A stretch of DNA of 64,000 nucleotides from positions 620,001-684,000 of the forward strand of contig NC_019693.1 in NCBI RefSeq assembly GCF_000317105.1, written 5' to 3'. A program made the position numbers and the translations under genes. Origin of the DNA: Oscillatoria acuminata PCC 6304. GTDB lineage: Bacteria > Cyanobacteriota > Cyanobacteriia > Cyanobacteriales > Laspinemataceae. How positions within the stretch are numbered: the first letter of the stretch is position 1; each line of letters opens with the position of its first letter. Below are positions 28,165-39,300 of this stretch, piece after piece. Below the pieces are notes generated by a model that was given only the letters and a program-made list of their open reading frames with translations, ran no database searches and had not been told where the DNA came from.

Positions 28165-28677
28165 AAGAGTTCACTCCAAAGAATCAGGATTTACGAGCAA
28201 TTAATTTTATCACTGTCTCTCCCCTTGTAAATATTCTACAGAAGAAGAGGGATGGCTTACTTTGGAACTAGGCTTGGATCCGTTCCAATTTTGACCAATT
28301 CTGGACTGTGTAGATCTTGTAGATTTTAGATTTCCAAGCCACCTCCTTGCTATGTAATAACTTATCCCCTGGAAAACTGGCGCGATCGCCCCCTCATAAA
28401 ACTTGCTACTCTAATTTCCTCTCGGTCGGTAACTAGCATACCACCTAGGGACGTCATTAAAGGTTGGAAATCCTAATCCTCAAGGATAAAGACACCCATT
28501 TCCTCTAAATTTCCCGCCTTTTTCCTTGAAGCTGTCCAGCGGATAGATAACTTAGACTATCTTTTCAATCCCTATCCTCTCAAGATGTTCTATCCTAGCA
28601 AACACTCCTCTATTTCTGGCTAATTTCTCTGTAAAAGAGTGAATTATTTTTCATCAAACTCCTCTAGTCTTGCTGCT
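28165..28677. other. AT-rich intergenic region
   Basis: About 510 bp between two minus-strand genes. I see no reading frame or RNA gene. It should contain the promoter of the 2093-aa gene and the 3' end of the sugar-nucleotide operon. A GGAG ribosome site lies 10 bases upstream of the ATG at 28164. Confidence 0.5.
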
Positions 28678-29451
28678 TTAAATTGATTCTTTTCTCTGCA
28701 ACCAAGCCTCAGGCCAATGGGTCACATTTTCCGTTAATTCACTTTCATTAAACGGCCATTCCGGTTGTTTTAATATAAACTCAGGATGCTGTTGAACAAA
28801 TTCTGCTGCTGCCGCTGTTGGATTATCACAATGCCACTCGGCTTGACCCCTAGGTACATCACTCACTTCTTTCATAATTCCATCAGTTGCCACCAGATAA
28901 GAACCGGGGGTTACTAAGTCTGCGTAGGCTTCTAACTCGGCTAAAACGTGCGCTTTTGTATGGCAAGAATCGAGAATAACCATCACCGTCTCTCCCGGTT
29001 TCACCGTCGATTTAACCTGATGGACGAGTTCCGGTTCTATGGAGTTACCTTCTACTAAGGTAATGTAAGGGAAAAGTTCGTGAGCTTCGATCGCCTTGCG
29101 GTTGTGGGGTCGAATCTCAATGTCAATCCCAATCACTCTCCCTTTATCAATTGCTTTACACAAACTGGCATAATAAATTAACGACCCCCCATGCGCTACC
29201 CCGGTTTCTATAATCACATCCGGTTGCACTCGATAAATCGCTTCTTGAATCCGGATCATATCTTCGGGGAGTTGGATAATTGGTCTTCCCATCCAGCTAA
29301 AAGTATAGGGATATTTCTGATTCCATCCCACTTTCACCCATTGCTGAGAAATCAGTTCAAAGGATTGTTTAGAATACAAATCCAAACAAATCTGTTTTCC
29401 GTCAATCTCTTGGATGAGTTGTTGGGTATCTGTATCGATTATCAATTTCAT
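28678..29451 (-). CDS. CmcI-like SAM-dependent methyltransferase (cephalosporin hydroxylase family)
   Basis: About 257 residues. The SAM-binding region shows VIIETGVAHGGSLIYYASL, then GRVIGIDIEIRPHNRKAI, followed by GETVMVILDSCHTKAHVLAE and GSYLVATDGIMKE. This is the layout of the CmcI/rhamnosyl O-methyltransferase family. Despite the historical name, many members O-methylate sugars. It is the last gene of the CDP-sugar operon, so O-methylation of the finished sugar or glycan is the best guess. ATG at 29451 leaves a 14-bp gap from the upstream stop; a GTG at 29490 would overlap the previous gene. Confidence 0.8.
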   Translation of the reverse strand: MKLIIDTDTQQLIQEIDGKQICLDLYSKQSFELISQQWVKVGWNQKYPYTFSWMGRPIIQLPEDMIRIQEAIYRVQPDVIIETGVAHGGSLIYYASLCKAIDKGRVIGIDIEIRPHNRKAIEAHELFPYITLVEGNSIEPELVHQVKSTVKPGETVMVILDSCHTKAHVLAELEAYADLVTPGSYLVATDGIMKEVSDVPRGQAEWHCDNPTAAAAEFVQQHPEFILKQPEWPFNESELTENVTHWPEAWLQRKESI

Positions 29452-29465
29452 GAATCTGACTTTTT

Positions 29466-30374
29466 CTATGCCTCTGTCTGATTTTTCCACCAGGTGACTG
29501 CTTCATTTAATCCTTGATTTAAACTAAATTGGGGTTGCCAACATAGCTCATCCCTTAACCGACCGATATCCCCCACCAGTAGGGGGGGATCAGTGGCAGA
29601 AGTGGGAATAACTCCGAGTTCAATCAACTCGGACCGATTCAGGATTTCTGCAATCTGGTAGATTATATCCTTTAAGGTAACGGGTTGACCGGATGCAATA
29701 TTAATTGGACCAGAAACTGGACTCTCTAACAAGCTTACAAAGGCATCCGCTACATCTTTAACATAGAGAAAATCTCGAATTTGGTTCCCATGAGAACAAG
29801 GTGCAGTTTTTCCTTGCAACAGGGAACGAATGACGGAGGGGACGAGGCGATCGCCATATTCATGGGGTCCATACGCAAAAAATATTCGTCCCCAGGCACT
29901 ACTGATTCCCGTTTGTCCCGCATAAGCATCCAGCAGACTCTGAAGGGAGTTTTTACACCGTCCATACAAGGTTTTAGGAACTAACGGCGTCACCTTTTCG
30001 GAACAATATCCATAGTCCCAATTATACTCGGCACAGGTCCCAGCCATCACCACTCGCTGTCCTCCAGATCGGGCAAATTCTTGTAATAAACTTAAACTCC
30101 CTTGTACCCACTGAAAATTTTCTAAGGCAGTCCAGTATTTTCCCGGTATCGCAAACCAAGCAAAATGCAATAAATGACTGGGTTTAACTTGGAACATTAA
30201 CCGGGATATCTCTGCCGGTTCTAACAGATTAGCTTGATGCCAATGCACTGCTGGATTAGAAGAATTGATGGGTTGAGAAGAAACCGCATGAACCTCATAC
30301 CCTCGCTCTAATAATAAGGGTAAAGAATGTTGGCCGATAAATCCGGTGCTTCCGGTGACTACAACTTTTTTCAT
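29466..30374 (-). CDS. NAD(P)-dependent epimerase/reductase (SDR family)
   Basis: 302 residues. The Rossmann start is VVVTGSTGFIGQHSLPLL. The active-site pair is in TLYGRCKNSL (YxxxK), and the substrate end has IRDFLYVKDVADAFVSLLE. Extended SDR enzymes of this sort reduce or epimerise 4-keto nucleotide sugars. Because the operon makes a 4-keto-6-deoxy C-methylated intermediate, this enzyme is a good candidate for the final 4-keto reduction. Its start overlaps the rfbC-like stop by four bases (ATGA), indicating translational coupling. Confidence 0.8.
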   Translation of the reverse strand: MKKVVVTGSTGFIGQHSLPLLLERGYEVHAVSSQPINSSNPAVHWHQANLLEPAEISRLMFQVKPSHLLHFAWFAIPGKYWTALENFQWVQGSLSLLQEFARSGGQRVVMAGTCAEYNWDYGYCSEKVTPLVPKTLYGRCKNSLQSLLDAYAGQTGISSAWGRIFFAYGPHEYGDRLVPSVIRSLLQGKTAPCSHGNQIRDFLYVKDVADAFVSLLESPVSGPINIASGQPVTLKDIIYQIAEILNRSELIELGVIPTSATDPPLLVGDIGRLRDELCWQPQFSLNQGLNEAVTWWKNQTEA

Positions 30375-30904
30375 CCCACAAAATCTGCATAGCTACTATC
30401 TTTGTCCGAAATAATCAAGGAATTGGCAGTCGGCCATTTTATCCCAAATGCTGGATCATTCCATCGCACCCCTCTCGCACTTTCTGGATGATAAAATTCT
30501 GACATTTGATAAAAGACTTCGGTGTGATCAACTAAGGTTTGAAATCCATGAGCAAATCCGTCTGGGATGTAAAGCATTCGATGGTTTTCTGCGGTGAGTT
30601 CTACTCCAATCCACTGACTAAACGTGGGGGATTGAGGACGCATATCGATGAGCACATCGTAAATCGCCCCCTGAGTACATCGGACTAATTTGGTTTCGCC
30701 ATGAGGAGGGATTTGGTAATGCATCCCGCGCAGGGTTCCCGCCTTTGAGTTAAAGGATATATTACACTGAACGAGGGCAGAATTTAACCCTTGGTCCTCA
30801 AATTCTTGCTGACACCAAGTTCGCGCAAAAAATCCCCGGTTGTCGGTTAACAGTTCCGGTTCAATAATCCATGCACCCTCTAGGTTGGTTTCTCTAAAAA
30901 TCAT
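30371..30904 (-). CDS. rfbC: dTDP-4-dehydrorhamnose 3,5-epimerase-like sugar epimerase
   Basis: 177 residues, the usual size for RfbC/RmlC. It has the cupin core with the catalytic histidine in TLRGMHYQIPPHGETKL, the VRCTQGAIYDVLIDMR strand, IPDGFAHGFQTL and the tyrosine of EVFYQMSEFYHP. It would epimerise C3 and/or C5 of a 4-keto-6-deoxyhexose nucleotide. In this operon the substrate is probably CDP-linked rather than dTDP-linked. It overlaps the next gene by ATGA and follows the C-methyltransferase by 32 bp. The symbol follows family convention; the exact substrate is inferred. Confidence 0.85.
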   Translation of the reverse strand: MIFRETNLEGAWIIEPELLTDNRGFFARTWCQQEFEDQGLNSALVQCNISFNSKAGTLRGMHYQIPPHGETKLVRCTQGAIYDVLIDMRPQSPTFSQWIGVELTAENHRMLYIPDGFAHGFQTLVDHTEVFYQMSEFYHPESARGVRWNDPAFGIKWPTANSLIISDKDSSYADFVG

Positions 30905-30936
30905 CGGAGTTATTCTATTTTTCTCCCCATTGATTA

Positions 30937-32178
30937 TTACAAAATTTTCACTTCAGGAATCGGCAGAATAAATTGACCACCTAGCTGCCTATACTCTGCT
31001 TGTTGCTGGAGAATTTCATCGGCAAAATTCCAAGTTAAAAGCAGCACATAATCGGGGATTAATTCTAGTAATTTTTCGGGAGGATAAATCGGTAAATGAG
31101 TCCCCGGCGTGTATCGACCTTGCTTGATTTTACTGCGGTCCACGACAAAATCGATAATATTTTTATCGATTCCAAAATAGTTGAGTAAGGTGCTGCCTTT
31201 AGCGGAGGCTCCATAAACGGCAATTTTTTGGTTTTGATTTTTTAATTCTGCCAGGAGGTTGAGGAGATTTTGACGTAAGTCTTCAACATTTTGCCTAAAA
31301 CTCTGGTAAAATTCTAGCTGATTAACGCCCCAAATTTTTTCGGCTTCCAGTAGTTCCATAACTTGAGCCGATCGCCCATTTAACCCGATGCGTTCTTTCT
31401 GTACAAATATCCGCAGGGAACCCCCATGAATCGGCAGTTGTTCAACCGCTACAATTACTAATCCCTGTCGCTGAAATAGGCAGTCCAGGGCGGTTAGAGA
31501 AAAGTAACAGAGATGTTCATGATAGATGGTATCAAATTCGACGCGATCGATTAATTCTTTGAGGTAAGGTACTTCAATTACTGCTATGCCATGCTCTTTC
31601 AGAAGAATATTAATCCCCGAAACAAAGCCGTTCAAATCCGGGACATGGGCGAGAACGTTATTGGCATGAATGAGGTCCGCTTGTTTTCCCTCTTGTTTGA
31701 GTTGCTGGGCGAGGGTTTCTCCAAAAAACTCACTCAGAGTAGGAATCCCTCGCTTATTTTGGGCGACGGTGGCAATATTAACCGCTGGTTCGATACCCAG
31801 GACGGGAATTCCTTGTTGATGATAATTTTGAAGCAAATAACCATCATTGCTGGCAATTTCTACGACCAAACTATCAGAAGATAAGTGGCGATCGCCTATT
31901 AACCGAGTCGCAATTATTTGGGCATTTTCCAACACAGTATCGGAAAACGAAGAAAAATAAACATACTCCCGAAATAGTTGTTCAGGCGGAACCGTTTCAG
32001 TAATTTGAACTAGCGTACAATGGGGACAAAAGGCCAAATCTAGGGGATATTTTGGCTCCGGCTCCCTAAGTTGGTCAGCGGTGAGCAACCGATTCGCTAA
32101 CGGAGTTTCCCCCAAGGACAGAATCAATTCTAACCCGGTTTCCCCACAGGAACGACAGGGATTCAATAAACCGCTCAT
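30937..32178 (-). CDS. Sugar C-methyltransferase (TylC3/NovU-like)
   Basis: 413 residues with the three-part layout of nucleotide-sugar C-methyltransferases. A Cys-rich zinc-binding head comes first ([20 protein letters not shown] and [10 protein letters not shown], giving CxxC...CxxC). The central SAM domain follows ([36 protein letters not shown]). The C-terminal domain has [18 protein letters not shown]. These enzymes methylate C3 (or C5) of 4-keto-6-deoxy sugars. Its start overlaps the rfbG stop (ATGA). The product would be a branched-chain sugar. Confidence 0.88.
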   Translation of the reverse strand: MSGLLNPCRSCGETGLELILSLGETPLANRLLTADQLREPEPKYPLDLAFCPHCTLVQITETVPPEQLFREYVYFSSFSDTVLENAQIIATRLIGDRHLSSDSLVVEIASNDGYLLQNYHQQGIPVLGIEPAVNIATVAQNKRGIPTLSEFFGETLAQQLKQEGKQADLIHANNVLAHVPDLNGFVSGINILLKEHGIAVIEVPYLKELIDRVEFDTIYHEHLCYFSLTALDCLFQRQGLVIVAVEQLPIHGGSLRIFVQKERIGLNGRSAQVMELLEAEKIWGVNQLEFYQSFRQNVEDLRQNLLNLLAELKNQNQKIAVYGASAKGSTLLNYFGIDKNIIDFVVDRSKIKQGRYTPGTHLPIYPPEKLLELIPDYVLLLTWNFADEILQQQAEYRQLGGQFILPIPEVKIL

Positions 32179-33200
32179 CCGCCTACTCCTAAAAATATTT
32201 TATACCAATCAATCGTGCGCTCTAATCCGTCTTTTAAAGAGAATAACGGATGCCAATTCAGTATTTTTTTAGCTTTAGCTGCACTTAAATATTGATAACG
32301 AATTTCATTAGAGGCTTCCCCTCGGATATCGGGTTTTAAATCGGAACCCATTAAGGTTAAAATTTGCTCGACCAATTCCAACACCGTGACTTGAGTTTCC
32401 GTGGAGAAATTAAAGGCTTGACCCCGTAAATCTCGGTTCTGCGCGAGTTCTTGGGCCAAAAGAATATAAGCGGCAGCCCCATCTTCTACATAGAAGTAAT
32501 CTCGAATATACTGACCATCCGAACGAATGATAGGCCGATCGCCGCGTAACACTGCCCGAATTGTTCCCGGCACAATGCGATTCCAATTCAAATCCCCGCC
32601 TCCGTAGAAATTCCCACATCGGGTAATTGCTACAGGTAAATCATAGGTTTTAGCATAGGCTTGGGCGATTAAATCCGCACAGGATTTACTAACATCATAA
32701 GGATGTCGCCCGATTAAAGGAGTCTCTTCATTATAGGGGAGTTGCTGGGCTTCTCCATAGGCTTTATCCGATGAAGCCAGGATAATTTGCTTCACCGTGG
32801 GACTATGGCGGCAAGCTTCTAAAATCGACCAAGTACCGGCAATATTTGCCTCAAAGGTAGAAATCGGATTACGGTTGGCGATCGCCACAATGGTTTGTGC
32901 AGCCAAATGAATCACCGTATCAATTTCATATTCTCCCATCGCCCGTTCTAATAGCGATTGGTCCTGAATATCCCCCCGAACAATTTTGACCTGTTCAATC
33001 CCCTGACTGCGGACCAGTTCACTTTGAGGAACCCAATCGCGAACCAGACAAACCACATCCGCGCCTAACTCCAGTAATTGCTTGACCACCCAACCCCCAA
33101 CCAGGCCGGTGGCCCCTGAAATCAAGGTCGGACGATCCTGCCAAAAGCGGCGATCGCGTAGCGTCTCGGAACGAGAATCGCCCTTTGCATTTAATCCCAT
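32175..33200 (-). CDS. rfbG: CDP-glucose 4,6-dehydratase
   Basis: About 341 residues. It is an extended SDR with [52 protein letters not shown], the catalytic [17 protein letters not shown] (YxxxK) and [18 protein letters not shown], the signature region of CDP-glucose dehydratases. It makes CDP-4-keto-6-deoxyglucose. ATG at 33200 has a GGAAGG ribosome site six bases upstream and overlaps the rfbF stop by ten bases, so it is preferred over the longer frame from 33278. Confidence 0.9.
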   Translation of the reverse strand: MGLNAKGDSRSETLRDRRFWQDRPTLISGATGLVGGWVVKQLLELGADVVCLVRDWVPQSELVRSQGIEQVKIVRGDIQDQSLLERAMGEYEIDTVIHLAAQTIVAIANRNPISTFEANIAGTWSILEACRHSPTVKQIILASSDKAYGEAQQLPYNEETPLIGRHPYDVSKSCADLIAQAYAKTYDLPVAITRCGNFYGGGDLNWNRIVPGTIRAVLRGDRPIIRSDGQYIRDYFYVEDGAAAYILLAQELAQNRDLRGQAFNFSTETQVTVLELVEQILTLMGSDLKPDIRGEASNEIRYQYLSAAKAKKILNWHPLFSLKDGLERTIDWYKIFLGVGG

Positions 33201-33961
33201 ACCTTCCAAGGTGGATTCCCCCCTTCCCACAAACTTTCTAACAGCCGCACATCCCGCAGCGTGTCCATACATTGCCAAAAGCCTTCATGGCGATAAGCGG
33301 CTAACTGACCCGCTTCTGCTAACCGTTCCAATCCTTCCGCTTCCAAACTGGTTTGATCCCCTTCTAAATAATCGAAAATCCCCGGTTCTAAAACCAGAAA
33401 TCCTCCATTAATCCAACCCTCACCAATTTGAGGTTTTTCCGTGAATTTTGCCACCAAATTCCCCTCAAAAATAATCCCCCCAAATCGGGCGGGAGGACGA
33501 ACCGCCGTTAAGGTGGCAAGTCGCCCCTGCGACCGATGAAAAGCCCATAAGTCTTGGAGATTAATATTACTGACCCCATCTCCGTAGGTGACCATAAAAG
33601 GTTGATTGTTCAACCAAGGTTGTAAACGTTTGACTCGTCCTCCGGTAAGGGTATCAAGTCCGGTTTCAATCAGATTTACGGTCCAATCTTCCGAGTCACT
33701 GTTATGAACATGAACTTGACCTTGGGTCAGATTCACGGTCATATTTCCATTCAGGGGATAGTAATCTAGGAAATAACGCTTGATGGCTTCCCCTTTATAC
33801 CCCAAGGCAATAAAAAACTCCTTAAACCCATAATGGGCATAGAGTTTCATGATATGCCAAAGGATAGGTCGGCCCCCAATTTCGACCAAGGGTTTAGGCT
33901 TGACTTCGGTTTGTTCAGCGAGGCGAGTACCTAGACCCCCTGCTAGAATAACGACTTGCAT
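33191..33961 (-). CDS. rfbF: Glucose-1-phosphate cytidylyltransferase
   Basis: 256 residues, the family's normal length. The nucleotidyltransferase signature [20 protein letters not shown] is followed by [20 protein letters not shown], and [15 protein letters not shown] carries the metal-binding aspartate. It makes CDP-glucose from CTP and glucose-1-phosphate, the entry step for the operon. It is the first gene of six on the minus strand, with three four-base overlaps or longer downstream. Confidence 0.92.
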   Translation of the reverse strand: MQVVILAGGLGTRLAEQTEVKPKPLVEIGGRPILWHIMKLYAHYGFKEFFIALGYKGEAIKRYFLDYYPLNGNMTVNLTQGQVHVHNSDSEDWTVNLIETGLDTLTGGRVKRLQPWLNNQPFMVTYGDGVSNINLQDLWAFHRSQGRLATLTAVRPPARFGGIIFEGNLVAKFTEKPQIGEGWINGGFLVLEPGIFDYLEGDQTSLEAEGLERLAEAGQLAAYRHEGFWQCMDTLRDVRLLESLWEGGNPPWKVWD

Positions 33962-34091
33962 CGAATCTACTGCGTTTAAAAATCCATGAGTTCATAAGGG
34001 ACGGTTAAGGGCGGGTTTGGGAAACCTGGGGAGGCGATCGCCTTGCGGGTTTTCCACTTCTTCCCCAACCGGCTGTTCAGACTCAAGGGGA

Positions 34092-34451
34092 TTAACCCAC
34101 CTGTTCTAAATACAGATTGAGGTCCTCCACCAGACGGGTGAGTTCCGCTTCGGTACTCAGGCGAATGCGATCGTCGCGCAGGGTAATCAGCACCTTGGCG
34201 GCAAAGGGGGTCGGGTAAATATTGGGATTGCAGAAAATTTCTAAAAACACATCCCCAGTGGAACGATATTCCATTGGTTTCTGGGGGGTGGGTTTGCCAG
34301 CACCGGCACCAGGAGTTGCTTTCGATGCCACTGCTTTAAGCTGCTGCATCAGGTCGTTGATGGCCGCTTGCAAGTCCCGCGCTGCTTCGGGAGAGAACCG
34401 AAACGAGACGGAACCCTCGACTAAATTTAGGGTGAGTTGAGAACCAGACAT
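34092..34451 (-). CDS. Conserved hypothetical protein (small, acidic C-terminus)
   Basis: About 119 residues beginning MSGSQLTLNLVEGSVSFRF. A beta-rich start is followed by a helix (ARDLQAAINDLMQQLKAV), a Pro/Ala/Gly linker, and a second alpha/beta part with TGDVFLEIFCNPN and LITLRDDRIRL, ending in an amphipathic helix. I believe similar proteins are widespread in cyanobacteria but cannot name a family. ATG at 34451 is used because the longer frame to 34727 would run under the divergent cation transporter. The 130-bp gap to rfbF shows nothing notable. Confidence 0.6.
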   Translation of the reverse strand: MSGSQLTLNLVEGSVSFRFSPEAARDLQAAINDLMQQLKAVASKATPGAGAGKPTPQKPMEYRSTGDVFLEIFCNPNIYPTPFAAKVLITLRDDRIRLSTEAELTRLVEDLNLYLEQVG

Positions 34452-34572
34452 GAGGGATCTACTTTTAATATTCGGTTTCTTTATGGTAAAGGGCAAGGGG
34501 GACATTGGGATCTGTGAACTGCTAAAGAAACCGAATGGCCTACAATTTTTGTAGTTACAGAAGGAAAGATCC

Positions 34573-35505
34573 GTGGCTACAGATAATCGGGTTGAAGTTC
34601 GCCGGGTACTCCTGATTACCCTAGGTTTAAATTTGGTGGTGATGGGAACTAAAGCGCTTGTGGGGACCTTGACGGGTTCCCTGAGTTTGTTGGCGGATGC
34701 GTTGCATAGTGTCACCGATGGGGCCAATAATATTTTGGGTTTGGTGACGAATCATTTCGCCTCTCCCCATCCCGATCGCGAACATCCTTATGGACATCAA
34801 AAGTTTGATGCATTAGGGGCCTTGGGGATTGCGGCCTTTTTGGGGGTAGCCTGTTTTGAAATTCTCAGCAGTGCGATCGAGCGCATTTTTATCGGGGGTG
34901 GAACCCCAGTGGAAGTTTCCTCCAGAGAACTGTGGATTTTGCTGGGGGTGTTGGGAATCAATATTTTTGTCGCTTTCTATGAACGTCGGGTGGGTCGGCG
35001 GATTGGCAGTAGTATTTTGATTGCTGACTCTAAACATACGATGGGCGATGTTTGGGTGACGATTATGGTAATGGCGGGGTTAATTGCAGTCACCTTTGCC
35101 AGTCGCTGGCCTTGGTTGCAATGGGTGGATGTGATTCTAGCTTTTCCCGTGGCCTTGTTGGTGTTTAAAAGTGGGTGGGAAGTATTAGCGGATAATTTGC
35201 CTTGGTTGGTGGATAAAATGGCGATCGCCCCGGAGGCAATTCACGAAATTACCATGCAGGTTCCCGGGGTGCTCAACTGCCACGATATTGCCTCTCGGGG
35301 AGTGGTCGGACGTCAGGTTTTTATTGAAATGCATCTGATTGTTGATGCCCAGGATGTAGAAACGGCTCATGCCATTACCGAGGAAGTGGAAGCGCGGTTA
35401 CAAGGGCGATTTTCCCCGGCCCGGATTTTGATTCACATCGAACCACCTAGCTATCAATCCCCGGAGATTAGCTATGCGCCGGAATCTCCTCACTCCCTGG
35501 AATAG
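34573..35505 (+). CDS. Cation diffusion facilitator (CDF) family transporter
   Basis: 310 residues with the six-helix CDF layout. Metal-site motifs are HSVTD in helix 2 (SLLADALHSVTDGANNIL) and HTMGD in helix 5 (DSKHTMGDVWVTIMVM). The HP-rich loop HPDREHPYGHQKFDALG follows helix 2, and a cytoplasmic C-terminal domain ends with HIEPPS. Two HxxxD sites are characteristic of zinc-type CDF exporters, so Zn2+ (or Co2+/Cd2+) export in exchange for protons is likely. The start is GTG at 34573, with AAGGAAAG five to six bases upstream. Confidence 0.88.
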   Translation: MATDNRVEVRRVLLITLGLNLVVMGTKALVGTLTGSLSLLADALHSVTDGANNILGLVTNHFASPHPDREHPYGHQKFDALGALGIAAFLGVACFEILSSAIERIFIGGGTPVEVSSRELWILLGVLGINIFVAFYERRVGRRIGSSILIADSKHTMGDVWVTIMVMAGLIAVTFASRWPWLQWVDVILAFPVALLVFKSGWEVLADNLPWLVDKMAIAPEAIHEITMQVPGVLNCHDIASRGVVGRQVFIEMHLIVDAQDVETAHAITEEVEARLQGRFSPARILIHIEPPSYQSPEISYAPESPHSLE

Positions 35506-35566
35506 TGCGCGGACTTGGCGAGCAACGGGAAAACTTCCGTTGGGAATCTCATTTAAAAAATCGGTC

Positions 35567-35629
35567 GTTTTCCACAGATTAATGTCTGTTTTCCACAGAT
35601 TTTTGCCAGTTTTCCCCAAAAATTCAAGC
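35567..35629. repeat. Three 21-bp-phased repeats carrying DnaA-box-like sequence
   Basis: Three successive 21-bp units start with gttttccaca, gttttccaca and gttttcccca. The nine-base TTTTCCACA, which matches the cyanobacterial DnaA box as I recall it, falls at 35568-35576 and 35589-35597. A one-mismatch copy is at 35610-35618. The spacing is two helical turns, so all copies face the same side of the DNA. No dnaA or dnaN gene is in the window. Confidence 0.75.
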
Positions 35630-36353
35630 GCTTCCCGGTTTCCTGGTTTCTAAAAAAGTGGGTTGTTTCTGTCCGAAATATTGAGGCAGAAAGCTGCTGT
35701 CTGGATTGGGTTTCCTCGGTTTGGGTAGTATTGAAGCTGGCTTTCGGCTACAGGCCGAGATTCCCCTTGAGCGCACAGATCTCCAGGGGATCGTTGGGGC
35801 AAATGCGGTGACAGGACTGCAAGCTAGACAATGAGTTCTGATTTTTCGCCTGGGTTTCTATTTTCATCAAGACTGCTTCAATCTCTCTCCACTGATACCG
35901 CCAGAGAGACCTGAGCAGCCCCTAAAAACTTTCATTCCGGATTGAGACCCTCTATATCCTCATTCTTTACCTTGGCAAATTTGTAGTTTGCTTGACAAGA
36001 ACGACTAAAAAATCCGTATTTTCATCATAGACAAAAAACATAATTCTTGAAATAATTAATCTACGCTTGAGCGTTGACACACTATTAAAGACCCAAGAGA
36101 AAAAACCGGGTTTTGGCTCTAATTTGTTGCGAATTAGCAGATTTTGTGTTACAAAACCCCGTTGGTATTCCCTCCTTTGTCCCCATCGCCTAGAAGGCAA
36201 ACCTGACTGTAACATACGGTATGACTTGCGATCGGCTAATTATTTATGGCTTAAGGTGTTTCCATCGGGTAGCGGAATAGGGCAGGGCCAAGCAAACCCG
36301 GTCAGAAAAATGTTGAGAATAACCCACCCTTTTCTAAGATTGGATGAAAAATT
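35630..36353. other. Intergenic region upstream of the hybrid kinase
   Basis: About 720 bp without a supported gene. An 82-codon minus frame near 35967-36215 lacks recognisable features. The stretch around 35990-36060 is clearly AT-rich. Promoter elements for the kinase gene must lie here but none could be assigned with confidence. Confidence 0.5.
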
Positions 36354-39300
36354 ATGAATACTATTTCTAAATACAAAAGGCTAGAAAAAATTTATGAAGG
36401 TCAGGATACGGTAGTTTATCGAGGGCAGAGGACCTTAGATCAAACCCCGGTAATTTTAAAAATCCTGAAAAATGAGCATCCTAGTCTGAAAGAGGTTATT
36501 AACTTAAAACAAGAATATGAAGTTTCTAAGTTTTTGGATTTAAAAGGGGCGATTAAAGCCTATGATTTGGAAAAAGTTGAAAATAGACTCACCCTGATTT
36601 TAGAAGACTTTTGCGGAAAGGATCTCAGTGATTTTCTGGCCAATCAACCCCTGGATGTTAGGGATGTTTTAAACATTGGGATTCAACTGGCAGATGTGGT
36701 GGGACAGTTGCATGAAAATCATATTATTCATAAGGATATTAAACCTCACAATATTATTATTCATCCAGTTACTAAACAGGTTAAACTGAGTGATTTTAGT
36801 ATTGCGTCGCGCCTGAATCGAGAACACCAGGCGATCGCCAACCCGAATTCACTGCAAGGGACCCTCGCCTATATGTCCCCGGAACAAACGGGGCGGATGA
36901 ATCGGGCGATCGACTATCGCAGTGATTTCTATTCCCTAGGCGTCACTTTTTATCAAATGCTCACGGGTCAACTTCCTTTTGTGACCAACGATCCGTTAGA
37001 ACTGATTCATGCCCACATTGCCAAACAGCCTGTCCCTCCCCATCAGTTCAATCCAGAGATTCCCGAAGCGGTTTCAAATATCGTGATGAAACTGCTCGCA
37101 AAAACGGCTGAAGATCGATATCAAAGTGCTCAAGGGCTGAAGGTAGATTTAGAAGTTTGTTTGAATCAATTAATCTATTTTGGAGAAATTGCCAACTTTC
37201 AGGCTGGAAAACAGGATAAGTCAGGACGATTTTTTATTCCCCAGAAACTTTATGGGCGTGAAAAAGAAGTCGATAAACTATTAGCAATTTTTGAAAAAAC
37301 CTGTACAGGAAATGTAGATGTGGTGATGGTTGCTGGCTATTCTGGCATTGGGAAAACCAGTTTGATTAATGAAATTCACAAACCCATTCTGCAATGTCGG
37401 GGGTATTTTATCGAAGGCAAGTTTGACCCCTTACAGCGAAATATTCCTTATACGGCCATTGTTAAAGCATTTTCTGATTTAGTGCGGCAGCTTTTGACGG
37501 AAACTCAAGCCCGGGTTGAGGCATGGCGAGAGAAACTGTTAGAGGCGTTAGGTCCGAATAGTCAAGTGATTATTGAACTCATTCCTGAAGTGGAATTGAT
37601 TATAGGCAAACAGCCTGCGGTGCCTGCACTTCCCCCAATGGAAACTCAAAATCGATTTAATCGGGTGTTTCAGCAGTTCGTGCAGGTTTTTACCCAACGG
37701 GAACATCCGTTAGTGTTGTTTCTGGACGATTTGCAGTGGGTGGATGCCGCCTCTTTGAAGTTACTGGAATTGCTGATTACGGATCTGGATAGTCAGTATT
37801 TGCTGGCTTTAATTGCCTATCGGGATAACGAAGTGGATGCCACTCATCCCCTGATGATAACGGTGGAGGAACTGAAAAAAGCCGGAACAGTGGTGCATGA
37901 GTTGGTGCTACAGAACTTGGATAAGATTCATGTTCAAGCATTAGTTGCGGATACGCTTCGGGAAGATCAGGCAAAAGTTAAGCCTTTGGCGGATTTACTC
38001 TGCTATAAAACTCAAGGTAACCCCTTTTTCTTGACTCAACTCTTCCAATCTCTCTATGATGATCAATTATTAAACTTTGATTATAATGAGGGAATTTGGC
38101 TGTGGGATATTGAGCAAATTCAAAGCCGGGGGATTACGGATTTGAATGTGGTGGAGTTGATGACGAGAAATATTCAAAAACTCCCTAAATCAACCCAAGA
38201 GGTGTTAAAAGTAGCGGCTTGTATTGGGAATCGGTTTACGTTAGATGTGCTGGCGATCGCCACGGAACAATCCGAGTCAACCACCGCCACTCAGTTATGG
38301 AAAGCCCTGCGAATGGGATTAATTCTTCCAATTAGTGATGGATCTCGAATAGATCTGGCAATGGGCGATCGCTACACTGATCATCAAGATTTGGACCGAA
38401 TTAGCCCACCGGAGGCTCATTCCTATTCTCAATCTATCACTTATAAATTTTTGCACGATCGCGTTCAGCAAGCCGCTTATTCTTTGATTCCCGAAGAAGA
38501 AAGAAAGCTCACCCACCTCAAACTGGGTCAACAGTTGTTAGACAAAATTGGACCCGATGAAATTGAGGTGAATATCTTTGATATCGTTAATCAGTTAAAT
38601 CAGGGGATGGAATTAATTGAAAAAGACCATTCTAGGGAAGGCGAATTTTTACAGTCCGAGGCGATCGCCCCTGTAGAACTAGCGCGATTAAATTTGATGG
38701 CGGGTCATAAAGCCAAGGAAGCCACCGCCTATGAAATAGCCGCCCAGTATTTAACCTTTGGGATGGAACTGCTAACGGCTAATAGTTGGCAAGAAGAGTA
38801 TCATCTGAGCTTAGATCTCCAACTAGAAGCCGCTGAAGCCGAATACTTAAATACCAACTATCCTCGGGCGACGGAACTAACCGAGAGCCTATTGGCAAGA
38901 GAAATTGAGTTACGCGATCGCGTCAAAGTCTATGAGTTAAAAATCCAATTATTGATCGTCCAAAACCAGATGGTGAAGGCGATCGACACCGGGCTAACCG
39001 GAATTGCTGAGTTGGGGGTTCCCCTGTCAGAGTCTCCTCAAAATGGTCAGTGGGCGATTGAATTGCCGACTTGGACGAGTTTGGAAAATCTGCCCAAAAT
39101 GACCGACCCTAATAAACAGGCTGCCTTACGCCTTTTAGTGGCAATTGTTCCCGCTGCTTTGATTAGCAAACCGGAAATAGCTTCCTTGATTGTGTTCACT
39201 CAAGTTAATCTCTGTGTTGAACATGGATATTCAGAGTTATCGCCTTATGTTTATGCCATATATGGCTGGCTGCTCTGTGCCACCCTGACCAATATTGAAG

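Noticed and set aside
34452-34727. Long N-terminal extension of the 119-aa hypothetical protein
   Set aside because: It overlaps the divergent CDF transporter and looks like antisense sequence (many Ser/Arg/Thr). The conserved-looking part begins at MSGSQ.
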